Positions 42,950 to 50,886 of a stretch of DNA of 64,000 nucleotides are shown here, in pieces. The notes beneath the pieces are model-generated. The model ran no database searches. It was not told the origin of the DNA and worked only from the letters and a program-made list of their open reading frames with translations. This DNA is from Variovorax paradoxus. Lineage in GTDB: Bacteria; Pseudomonadota; Gammaproteobacteria; Burkholderiales; Burkholderiaceae_C. The translations under genes were made by a program, and so were the position numbers. Location: NCBI RefSeq assembly GCF_000834655.1, contig NZ_JXQQ01000132.1:21034-85033 (forward strand), read 5' to 3'. Position 1 is the first letter of the stretch. Each line of letters begins with the position of its first letter.

Positions 42950-44740
42950 TCAGAACGCGTCGAGCGCCAGCGCCGTGACGCTCTCGGCGCCGTCCACGAT
43001 GCTGTCGCGCATACCCGGCACCTTGTTCAGGATGTGCTCGGCATAGAAGCGCGCGGTCGCGATCTTGGCGAGCATGAAGTCGGTGTCGAAGCTGCGCGAG
43101 GCGAGGTCCTCGGCAATGATCAGCGAGCGCGCGAGTTGCCAGCCGGCCACCAGATTGCCCGCGAGCATCAGGTACGGCACGCTGCCCGAGAACACCGCGT
43201 TGGGCGAGGCCTTGGTCTGGCCCGCGACGAAATCGACCACTTCGATGAACGCTTCGCGCGCGGCCTTCAGGCGCTTGAGCACGGAGGCGGCGGCGGCGCT
43301 GTCGCTCTTGGCGAGCTCGGCCTCGGTCTTCGCGATCTGCGCGGCGATGGCCTTGGCGGTCTGGCCGCCGTCGCGCGCGGTCTTGCGGCCCACGAGGTCG
43401 TTGGCCTGGATCGCGGTGGTGCCTTCGTAGATCGTGAGGATCTTCGCGTCGCGGTAATACTGCGCCGCACCCGTCTCCTCGATGAAGCCCATGCCGCCGT
43501 GCACCTGCACGCCCAGCGAGGTCACTTCGAGGCTCATCTCGGTGCTGTAGCCCTTGACCAGCGGCACCATGAATTCGTAGAAGGCCTGGTTCTGCTTGCG
43601 CGCATCGGCATCGGGGTGGTGGTGCGCGGCGTCGTAGGCGGCAGCTGCGACGCTGGCCATCGCACGGCAGCCTTCGGTGTAGGCGCGCATCGTCATCAGC
43701 ATGCGCTTGACATCCGGGTGGTGAATGATCGGCGCGCTCGCGTTGATCGAGCCATCGACCGGGCGGCTCTGCACGCGGTCCTTTGCATAGGCCACGGCGT
43801 GTTGGTAAGAGCGCTCGGCGATCGCGATGCCCTGCATGCCCACGGCGTAGCGCGCCGAGTTCATCATGATGAACATGTACTCGAGGCCGCGGTTTTCCTG
43901 GCCGACGAGGTAGCCGACGGCGCCGCCGTGGTCGCCGTACTGCAGCACGGCGGTCGGCGAGGCCTTGATGCCCATCTTGTGCTCGATGCTCACGCAGTGC
44001 ACGTCGTTGCGCTCGCCGAGCGATCCATCCTTGCCGACCATGAACTTGGGTACCACGAACAGGCTGATGCCCTTCACCCCTTCGGGCGCGCCGGTCACGC
44101 GGGCCAGCACGAGGTGCACGATGTTCTCGGCCATGTCGTGCTCACCGTAGGTGATGAAGATCTTGGTGCCGAACACCTTGTAGGTGCCGTCGGGCTGCGG
44201 CTCGGCGCGGCTGCGCACCATGGCCAGGTCGCTGCCGGCCTGCGGCTCGGTGAGGTTCATCGTGCCGGTCCACTGGCCGCTCACGAGCTTCTCCAGGTAC
44301 ACGGCCTTGAGCTCGTCGGAGCCGGCGGTGAGCAGCGCCTCGATGGCGCCGTCGCTCAGCAGCGGGCACAGCGCGAAGCTCATGTTGGCCGAGTTGAGCA
44401 TCTCGCCGCAGGCCGCGCCGATGGTCTTGGGCAGGCCCTGGCCACCGAAGTCCGACGGATGCTGCAGGCCCTGCCAGCCGCCCGAGACGTACTGCGCGAA
44501 GGCATCCTTGAAGCCCGGCGTGGTGGTGACTTCACCGCCCTTGAACGACGAAGGGTTGCGGTCGCCCTCGATGTTCAGCGGCGCGACCACGTCCTGGTTG
44601 AAGCGCGCGCACTCGTCGAGCACGGCCTGCGCGGTTTCCAGGCCGGCGTCCTCGAAGCCCGGCAGCTTGGCGATCTCGCCGATGTTGGCCAGGTGCTCGA
44701 TGTCGAACAGCATGTCCTTGAGGGGGGCGGTGTAGCTCAT
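42950..44740 (-). CDS. Acyl-CoA dehydrogenase (large, 596 aa)
   Basis: A 596-residue protein with an N-terminal extension domain and C-terminal tail typical of the long acyl-CoA dehydrogenases (FadE5/AidB-like). Motifs include 'TMNLTEPQAGSDLAMVRSRA', 'YGEHDMAENIVHLVLARV' and 'VHGGMGFIEETGAAQYYRDA', the last being the usual FAD region. The start at 'MSYTAPLKDML' follows GGAGACAAGAG. It passes electrons to the ETF encoded just upstream. Confidence 0.9.
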   Translation of the reverse strand: MSYTAPLKDMLFDIEHLANIGEIAKLPGFEDAGLETAQAVLDECARFNQDVVAPLNIEGDRNPSSFKGGEVTTTPGFKDAFAQYVSGGWQGLQHPSDFGGQGLPKTIGAACGEMLNSANMSFALCPLLSDGAIEALLTAGSDELKAVYLEKLVSGQWTGTMNLTEPQAGSDLAMVRSRAEPQPDGTYKVFGTKIFITYGEHDMAENIVHLVLARVTGAPEGVKGISLFVVPKFMVGKDGSLGERNDVHCVSIEHKMGIKASPTAVLQYGDHGGAVGYLVGQENRGLEYMFIMMNSARYAVGMQGIAIAERSYQHAVAYAKDRVQSRPVDGSINASAPIIHHPDVKRMLMTMRAYTEGCRAMASVAAAAYDAAHHHPDADARKQNQAFYEFMVPLVKGYSTEMSLEVTSLGVQVHGGMGFIEETGAAQYYRDAKILTIYEGTTAIQANDLVGRKTARDGGQTAKAIAAQIAKTEAELAKSDSAAAASVLKRLKAAREAFIEVVDFVAGQTKASPNAVFSGSVPYLMLAGNLVAGWQLARSLIIAEDLASRSFDTDFMLAKIATARFYAEHILNKVPGMRDSIVDGAESVTALALDAF

Positions 44741-44770
44741 GTCTCTTGTCTCCAGATACGGCGGATACGA

Positions 44771-44796
44771 AAAGGGCATCGCGAACGATGCCCTTC
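44771..44796 (-). terminator. Intrinsic terminator after etfA
   Basis: On the minus strand AAGGGCATCG, a TTCG tetraloop and CGATGCCCTT form a perfect 10-bp stem, followed by TTTTCG. It lies 21 nt after the etfA stop and 31 nt before the acyl-CoA dehydrogenase start, so etfBA are probably ended here, or attenuated, before that gene. Confidence 0.75.
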
Positions 44797-44816
44797 GGCT
44801 CAATGCGGCGATGCGA

Positions 44817-45749
44817 TCAGAGCGCCTTCACCAGGTCGGGCACAGCCACGAACAGGTCGGCCACGAGGCCGTAGTCGGCCACCGAGAAGATCGGCGCCTC
44901 TTCGTCCTTGTTGATCGCCACGATCACCTTGGAGTCCTTCATGCCGGCCAAGTGCTGGATCGCGCCCGAGATGCCCGCAGCGATGTACAGCTGCGGCGCG
45001 ACGATCTTGCCGGTCTGGCCCACTTGCCAGTCGTTCGGGGCGTAGCCCGCGTCCACCGCTGCGCGGCTCGCGCCCAGGCCTGCGTTGAGCTTGTCTGCGA
45101 GCGGAGCCATCACTTCGGTGAACTTCTCGGCGCTGCCCAAGGCGCGGCCACCCGAGACGATGATCTTGGCTGCCGTCAGCTCGGGGCGTTCGCTCTTGGT
45201 GACTTCACGGCCCACGAAGCTCGACTTGCCGCTGTCGGCAACGCCTTCAGCCGTTTCGACAGTTGCGCTGCCACCCGTGGCTGCGGCGGCATCGAAGCCG
45301 GTCGTGCGCACGGTGATCACCTTGGTGGCGTCGCCGCTCTGCACGGTGGCGATCGCGTTGCCCGCATAGATCGGACGCTCGAAGGTGTCGGGGCTGTCGA
45401 CCTTGGTGATGTCGGAGATCTGCGCCACGTCCAGTTTGGCGGCCACGCGCGGTGCGACGTTCTTGCCGTTGGCGGTCGAGGGGAACAGGATGTGGCTGTA
45501 GTTGGCCGCGATCGCGAGGACTTGGGCTGCCACGTTCTCGGCGAGGTTCTCGGCCAGGCTCGGGCTGTCGGCCACGATGACCTTGGACACGCCGGCGATC
45601 TGCGCGGCGGCCTTGCCGGCCTCGGCTGCATTGGCACCGGCCACGAGCACGTGGACGTCGCCACCGCAGGCCAATGCGGCGGTCACGGTGTTGAGGGTCG
45701 CGGGCTTGACGGTCGCGTGGTCGTGTTCGGCAATAACAAGTGCGGTCAT
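44817..45749 (-). CDS. etfA: Electron transfer flavoprotein alpha subunit
   Basis: A 310-residue protein. The N-terminal domain begins 'MTALVIAEHDHATVKPATLN', and the FAD-binding C-terminal domain contains 'VGQTGKIVAPQLYIAAGISG' and 'AINKDEEAPIFSVADYGL', the family signature. With EtfB it takes electrons from acyl-CoA dehydrogenases to the ETF-quinone oxidoreductase. Two bases separate it from etfB. Confidence 0.95.
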   Translation of the reverse strand: MTALVIAEHDHATVKPATLNTVTAALACGGDVHVLVAGANAAEAGKAAAQIAGVSKVIVADSPSLAENLAENVAAQVLAIAANYSHILFPSTANGKNVAPRVAAKLDVAQISDITKVDSPDTFERPIYAGNAIATVQSGDATKVITVRTTGFDAAAATGGSATVETAEGVADSGKSSFVGREVTKSERPELTAAKIIVSGGRALGSAEKFTEVMAPLADKLNAGLGASRAAVDAGYAPNDWQVGQTGKIVAPQLYIAAGISGAIQHLAGMKDSKVIVAINKDEEAPIFSVADYGLVADLFVAVPDLVKAL

Positions 45750-45751
45750 GT

Positions 45752-46501
45752 TCAGATCACCTTCGCTTCGTTCTTCAGTTTGTCCACCAGCGTCGCCACG
45801 TCAGGCACCTTGATGCCGGCACCGCGCTTCGGCGGCTCGCTGACCTTCAAGGTCTTCAGGCGGGGCTTCACGTCCACGCCCAGGTCTTCGGGCTTGAAGG
45901 TGTCCAGCTGCTTCTTCTTGGCCTTCATGATGTTGGGCAGCGTCACGTAGCGCGGCTCGTTCAGGCGCAGGTCGGTCGTGATGACGGCCGGCAGGCTGAG
46001 GGAGATGGTTTCGAGGCCGCCGTCCACTTCACGCGTCACGGTGGCCTTGTCGCCGGCGACTTCGACCTTGGAGGCGAAGGTGGCTTGGGGCAGGTCTGCG
46101 AGTGCAGCCAGCATCTGGCCCGTTTGATTCGCGTCGTCGTCGATGGCCTGCTTGCCGAGGATGACGAGCTGGGGCTGCTCCTTGTCGACCAGCGCCTTGA
46201 GCAGCTTGGCGACAGCCAGGGGCTGCAGCTCTTCAGTGGTCTCGACCAGGATGCCGCGGTCGGCGCCGATGGCCATCGCGGTGCGCAGGGTTTCCTGGCA
46301 CTTGGCATCGCCGCAGGAGACGGCGATCACTTCCGTGACCACGCCCTTTTCCTTCAGGCGAACCGCTTCTTCGACGGCGATCTCGTCGAAGGGGTTCATG
46401 CTCATCTTGACGTTGGCAATGTCCACCCCGGTGCCGTCGCTCTTGACGCGCACCTTCACGTTGTAATCGACGACCCGTTTGACAGGTACAAGAACCTTCA
46501 T
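45752..46501 (-). CDS. etfB: Electron transfer flavoprotein beta subunit
   Basis: A 249-residue protein with start at 'MKVLVPVKRVVDYNVKVRVK'. It carries 'NPFDEIAVEEAVRLKEKG' and 'GKQAIDDDANQTGQMLAALA', the AMP-binding region, and the late block 'PNIMKAKKKQLDTF'. It pairs with EtfA. A TATAAT-like element at 46634-46639 on the minus strand (overlapping the mechanosensitive channel stop) could be its promoter, though no good -35 is seen. Confidence 0.95.
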   Translation of the reverse strand: MKVLVPVKRVVDYNVKVRVKSDGTGVDIANVKMSMNPFDEIAVEEAVRLKEKGVVTEVIAVSCGDAKCQETLRTAMAIGADRGILVETTEELQPLAVAKLLKALVDKEQPQLVILGKQAIDDDANQTGQMLAALADLPQATFASKVEVAGDKATVTREVDGGLETISLSLPAVITTDLRLNEPRYVTLPNIMKAKKKQLDTFKPEDLGVDVKPRLKTLKVSEPPKRGAGIKVPDVATLVDKLKNEAKVI

Positions 46502-46634
46502 TGACTTGACTCCATTGGATTGCAAAAAGGGGGCTTCGAGGGCAACCGGTCATTCTAGGACGCGACCTTTGCAGCCTCTCCATTCTTCTTGTAGGCACTG
46601 CGGGCCAAAAAAGAACGATCGTGCTTTTCCGCGA

Positions 46635-47915
46635 TTATAAAACAGCGTCACGCGCTGGCGTGATTCCCGGCGGCAAAGATTCCACGCGAACCACGCGCTG
46701 CGGATAGGGAATGTCAATGCCGGCCCCGCGCAGCCCTTCGAGGATCGCTATGTTGATGGCCGAGCGCAGGTTGTCCTTGCCCTTGTCCGGATCGGCCACC
46801 CAGAAGTGCAGGCTGAACTCCAAGCCATCGGGCGCGAAGTTCATGAGGTACGCGATCGGTTCCGGATCGGTCATCACGCGCGCCTGCGCCTTGGCCGCCT
46901 CGCACAGGATGGCTTGCACCTGCGCCACGTCGCTCTCGTAGCCCACCACGATGTTGGTCGTGATGTTGAACTTGCGGTCGGCCAGCGAGAGGTTTTCCAC
47001 CCGGCTGGTGATCAGCGATTCGTTCGGCACGATCGCCTCGCGCCCGTTGCCTGCGCGGATAAGCGTGTAGCGCGTCTTGATGTCGGTGATGCGGCCTTCG
47101 AAGGTGTCGACCTTCACGTTGTCTCCGATGCGGATCGAGCGCTCCAGCAGGATCACGAAGCCGCTCACATAGTTGGCGGCCAGCTTCTGCAGGCCGAAGC
47201 CCAGACCCACGCCGAGCGCGCCGCCCAGCACCGAGAGCGCCGTGAGGTCCACCCCCACCGCCGACAGCGCGAACAAAAGGCCGATCAGCAGCAGGAAGGC
47301 GCGCACCGCGTTCGAGGCCACCTTGCGCATCGAGAGGTCGGTGACAGCCTCGCGCAGGATGCGCTTTTCGATGGTCGAGGCGATCCACAGCGCGATCACC
47401 AGCACCAGCCCGGCCGACAGCACGCCCTGGAAGATCGTCTGCACGCTCACGCGCGTCTTGCCGAAGGCCAGCGTGATGTTGTCCAGCTCGGCCAGCACCG
47501 GCGGCAGGAGCCCGACGATCCAGAGCACCGCCGCGATCCACGCGAGCCACGAGATCGTGCGCTCGATCAGCCGCACCAAGTTGGAGGTGGGAAACACCGC
47601 CCGCAGCACCCGCGCGAAGAGGCGGATGACCACCAGGGAGAGGAACACGGAAACCGCGATGCGCAGCACCAGCACCGGCTGGAAATCGATCACCACGCGC
47701 CGCGCAAGATCGGTGAACACCAGCGACAGCAGCGGGAACAGAAGCCCGTCGAAGGTGCTTTCGCCGAACCAGATCGAATCTTTGGGCTGGTCGCGCCCGA
47801 ACCACTTGCAGATGGCCCAGGCCAGCGCCACGCAGGCCACGAGCACGCTCAACTCGATGCCGATGCCGGCGGCATCGACCTGTTTCAGGCGTTGTGTGAA
47901 GTCGTTGAAATTCAT
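46635..47915 (-). CDS. MscS-family mechanosensitive ion channel
   Basis: A 426-residue protein with several N-terminal membrane segments, then a C-terminal MscS domain with 'LSVLGGALGVGLGFGLQKLA' and 'ANYVSGFVILLERSIRIGDN', and the beta domain 'GRITDIKTRYTLIRAGNGRE'. It releases solutes on hypo-osmotic shock. The gene lies between the deacetylase gene (36-nt gap) and etfB. Confidence 0.92.
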   Translation of the reverse strand: MNFNDFTQRLKQVDAAGIGIELSVLVACVALAWAICKWFGRDQPKDSIWFGESTFDGLLFPLLSLVFTDLARRVVIDFQPVLVLRIAVSVFLSLVVIRLFARVLRAVFPTSNLVRLIERTISWLAWIAAVLWIVGLLPPVLAELDNITLAFGKTRVSVQTIFQGVLSAGLVLVIALWIASTIEKRILREAVTDLSMRKVASNAVRAFLLLIGLLFALSAVGVDLTALSVLGGALGVGLGFGLQKLAANYVSGFVILLERSIRIGDNVKVDTFEGRITDIKTRYTLIRAGNGREAIVPNESLITSRVENLSLADRKFNITTNIVVGYESDVAQVQAILCEAAKAQARVMTDPEPIAYLMNFAPDGLEFSLHFWVADPDKGKDNLRSAINIAILEGLRGAGIDIPYPQRVVRVESLPPGITPARDAVL

Positions 47916-47951
47916 CGATGAAGAAACAGGGCGCCGTTCGCGCCGATTGCG

Positions 47952-48905
47952 TTACAGGTCCGCGAGAACGCGGATGTGCGCTTCCACGCTGCGCGCAAGC
48001 GCATCGAGGTTGTAGCCGCCCTCGAGCATCGAGACGATGCGGCCGCGCGCATGGCGTTTCGCCACGTCGTGGATGCGGCTGGTGATCCAGGCGAAGTCGT
48101 TCTCGGTAAGGCCGAGCTGGCCCAGGTCGTCCTCGCGGTGAGCATCGAAGCCCGCGCTGATGAAGACCATCTGCGGACGGAACTCTTCGAGCCGCGGCAT
48201 CCAGGCCGCCTCGATGAGTTCGCGCACGTCCATGCCGCGGGTGTAGGCCGGGATCGGCAGGTTCAGCATGTTCGGCGCCGGGTGGTCGGTGCCGCTGTAC
48301 GGATAGAACGGGTGCTGGAAGAAGCCGACCATCAGCACGCGCGGATCGTTCGAAAGGATGTTCTCGGTGCCGTTGCCGTGGTGCACGTCGAAATCGACGA
48401 TGGCCACCCGGTCGAAGCCGTGCACCTCGAGCGCATGGCGTGCCGCGATGGCGATGTTGTTGAAGAAGCAGAAACCCATCGCGCGCTCGCGGCAGGCGTG
48501 GTGGCCCGGCGGGCGCACCGAGCAGAAGGCGTTCTCGATGTCGCCGGCGATCACCGCGTCGGTGGCGGCGATGGCAGCGCCGGCGCCGCGGCGTGCGGCC
48601 AGCAGGGTGAAGCGATTCAGCGAGGTGTCGGGATCGAGCTGCGCGTGGTCGGGGCCGCCGGCGGGCTCGTCGGCCACCAGGCGCATATGGAGCTCTTCGA
48701 GAAGCTCGACGTGCTCCACGCTGTGGGCGCGGGTGAGTTGCTCCAGGGTGGCCAGCGGCACTTCGCAGTGCTCCAATGCGTCGCTCACGCCTGTGAGAAG
48801 CAGCCGGTCTTCGATGGCATCCAGTCGCTCGGGGCACTCGGGATGACCCCGGCCCATGTCGTGCTTCCAGAAGTCGCGGTGTGTGAAGTAGCCTGTCTTG
48901 CCCAT
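47952..48905 (-). CDS. Histone deacetylase superfamily (acetoin/polyamine type) hydrolase
   Basis: A 317-residue zinc-dependent deacetylase. It contains 'HPECPERLDAIEDRL', 'SVRPPGHHACRERAMGFCFF', the His pair of the active site, 'VAIVDFDVHHGNGTENIL' and 'ISAGFDAHREDDLG'. Bacterial members deacetylate polyamines or other amides; substrate here is unknown. It is divergent from the MoxR gene across a 64-nt region with an inverted repeat. Confidence 0.9.
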   Translation of the reverse strand: MGKTGYFTHRDFWKHDMGRGHPECPERLDAIEDRLLLTGVSDALEHCEVPLATLEQLTRAHSVEHVELLEELHMRLVADEPAGGPDHAQLDPDTSLNRFTLLAARRGAGAAIAATDAVIAGDIENAFCSVRPPGHHACRERAMGFCFFNNIAIAARHALEVHGFDRVAIVDFDVHHGNGTENILSNDPRVLMVGFFQHPFYPYSGTDHPAPNMLNLPIPAYTRGMDVRELIEAAWMPRLEEFRPQMVFISAGFDAHREDDLGQLGLTENDFAWITSRIHDVAKRHARGRIVSMLEGGYNLDALARSVEAHIRVLADL

Positions 48906-48921
48906 GTCTCTTGTCGCGTGT

Positions 48922-48952
48922 AGACCTCACGCGGCATGGGGCCGCAAGGTCT
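48922..48952. promoter_or_regulatory. Nested inverted repeat in divergent promoter
   Basis: AGACCT at 48922-48927 pairs with AGGTCT at 48947-48952, and inside it GCGGC (48931-48935) pairs with GCCGC (48941-48945). It is centred in the short region between the deacetylase gene and the MoxR gene, so it could be a shared operator or an mRNA hairpin. Confidence 0.45.
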
Positions 48953-48969
48953 TACGGTATCGTTTGCAT

Positions 48970-49902
48970 ATGGATACAAATATGGACGTTGCTGCGAAGC
49001 TTGCCACTTTGCTGAGTCAGCTTAACACGGTGATCGTCGGCAAAGAGGCGCAAGTGCGCGACTGCGTGGCCTGCCTGCTCGCAGGCGGCCACCTGCTGAT
49101 CGAGGACGTGCCGGGGGTCGGCAAGACCACCCTCGCCCACGCGCTTTCGCACACATTCGGCTTGCAGTTTTCGCGGGTGCAGTTCACCGCGGACCTGATG
49201 CCGGGCGACCTGTCGGGGGTGGCGATCTACGACCGGGGGCAGCAGGCCTTCGTGTTCCACCCCGGTCCGATCTTTGCCCAGGTGCTGCTGGCCGACGAAA
49301 TCAACCGCGCAAGCCCCAAGACCCAGAGCGCGCTTCTGGAAGCGATGGAGGAAAAGCAGGTGACCATCGAGGGCGAGACCCGCCCGCTGCCCACACCCTT
49401 CTTCGTGATCGCCACGCAGAACCCGCAGGACCAGCTGGGCACCTTCGCGCTGCCCGAGTCGCAGCTGGACCGCTTCCTCATGCGCATCTCGCTCGGCTAC
49501 CCGGACCGCGCCGCCGAGCGGCTGCTGCTCTCGGGCGTCGACCGGCGCGAAATGCTCGCGAGCCTCCCCGCCATGCTGACTGCGGGCGAACTCACCGCGA
49601 TCCAGCAGCGCGTGCAGCAGGTGCATGCCTCCGAGGCGCTGCTGAACTACGTGCAGGATCTGATCGCAGCCACGCGCTCGGGACGCTGGTTTCTCCAGGG
49701 CCTGTCGCCGCGCGCCGGCATCGCGGTGTTGCGCGCCGCCAAGGCGCAGGCGCTCCTGGCCAACCGCAACTACGTTGCGCCCGACGATGTACAGGCCGTG
49801 CTGCCGCAGACGATCGCGCACCGCTTGACGCCAGTGGGCGATGCGGGCCGCGGCGCCGTCGAGCAGGTGCGCGCCATGATCGCGGCGGTGCCACTGCCGT
49901 GA
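48970..49902 (+). CDS. MoxR-family AAA ATPase
   Basis: A 310-residue ATPase with Walker A 'GVGKTTLAHALS', Walker B 'LLADEINRASPKTQSALLEA', sensor-1 'FFVIATQNPQDQLGTFALPE' and a C-terminal lid. MoxR ATPases act as chaperones in complexes with DUF58 and transglutaminase-like proteins, as encoded next. ATG at 48970 or 48982 could start. The stop overlaps the DUF58 gene. Confidence 0.92.
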   Translation: MDTNMDVAAKLATLLSQLNTVIVGKEAQVRDCVACLLAGGHLLIEDVPGVGKTTLAHALSHTFGLQFSRVQFTADLMPGDLSGVAIYDRGQQAFVFHPGPIFAQVLLADEINRASPKTQSALLEAMEEKQVTIEGETRPLPTPFFVIATQNPQDQLGTFALPESQLDRFLMRISLGYPDRAAERLLLSGVDRREMLASLPAMLTAGELTAIQQRVQQVHASEALLNYVQDLIAATRSGRWFLQGLSPRAGIAVLRAAKAQALLANRNYVAPDDVQAVLPQTIAHRLTPVGDAGRGAVEQVRAMIAAVPLP

Positions 49903-50876
49903 GCCCGGTCGGCGCCCTGCGCTCGCGCATCGACGGCTGGTTCCTGTCCCGGCGCCCGCCGTCGGACACGCTGGAGCTCACCCAGCGCAACGTCTACATC
50001 GTGCCCACGCGTGCGGGCTGGACGCTGGCCGCCACGCTGCTCGTGCTTCTTGTCGCTTCGATCAACTACCAGCTCAACCTCGGCTACCTGCTGACCTTCC
50101 TGCTGGCCGGCAGCGTCGCCGTCGGCATGCACGTGTGCCATGCCACGCTGCGCGGTCTTGCGATGCGGATGATGCCGCCCGAGGCGCACTATGCCGGCGC
50201 CGCGGCCGTCTTCCGGGTGGTGTTGCACAACGAAAGGCGCAGCGTGCGCTACGGCATCGGAATGGCAGTGCGCGGCAGCGGCCAGTGGGCCTGGACCGAC
50301 GTGCCGGCCGAGGGCATGTCCACGGTCGAGATCGCCTTCCTGCCCGAGCGTCGCGGCCTGCATCCGGTGCCGCCGCTGACCGCCGAGACGCGCTTTCCGC
50401 TCGGCACCTTCCGCGTCTGGACGGTCTGGCGCCCCGCCGCGCAGATGCTGGTGTATCCGGCGCCCGAGGCGCATCCACCGCCGTTGCCGCCGGGCGAGCC
50501 GCTGTCGGGGCCGGCCGCCATTTCAGCGGCGCAGCGTGCGCACAGCGCGGGCGAATACGACGGCGTGCGGGCCTACCGGCGCGGCGATCCATTGAAGCTC
50601 GTGGTCTGGAAGAAGGCCGCGCGCGCGCAGGCCGCCGGTTCGGAAGACCTGGTGAGCCGCGACACGCAGCACACGCAGCGCGAAGAACTCTGGCTCGATG
50701 CGCAGGCCGCCGCGCTGCCCGACATCGAGGCGCGCCTGTCGCGCCTGTGCGCCTGGGTGCTGATGGCAGATCGGCTGGGCGTGGACTACGGCGTCCGGAT
50801 CGCCGGCCGGGTGGTCAAGCCATCGCAGGGGGAGGCCCACAAGCGCGCCTGCCTTGAGGCGCTCGCCTTATGTTGA
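49899..50876 (+). CDS. DUF58-domain protein
   Basis: A 325-residue protein from GTG. Two N-terminal membrane segments (about 42-85) and a DUF58 domain with 'GEYDGVRAYRRGDPLKLVVW' precede a C-terminal tail. It forms a MoxR-linked unit with its flanking genes (4-nt overlap before, 10-nt gap after). Role probably in cell-envelope maturation. Confidence 0.88.
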   Translation: MSPVGALRSRIDGWFLSRRPPSDTLELTQRNVYIVPTRAGWTLAATLLVLLVASINYQLNLGYLLTFLLAGSVAVGMHVCHATLRGLAMRMMPPEAHYAGAAAVFRVVLHNERRSVRYGIGMAVRGSGQWAWTDVPAEGMSTVEIAFLPERRGLHPVPPLTAETRFPLGTFRVWTVWRPAAQMLVYPAPEAHPPPLPPGEPLSGPAAISAAQRAHSAGEYDGVRAYRRGDPLKLVVWKKAARAQAAGSEDLVSRDTQHTQREELWLDAQAAALPDIEARLSRLCAWVLMADRLGVDYGVRIAGRVVKPSQGEAHKRACLEALALC

Positions 50877-50886
50877 GCCGCACCGC

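Noticed and set aside
46634..46639. TATAAT-like element on the minus strand before etfB as a strong promoter
   Set aside because: No good -35 lies at the right distance and it overlaps the preceding stop codon, so it is mentioned only as a weak candidate.
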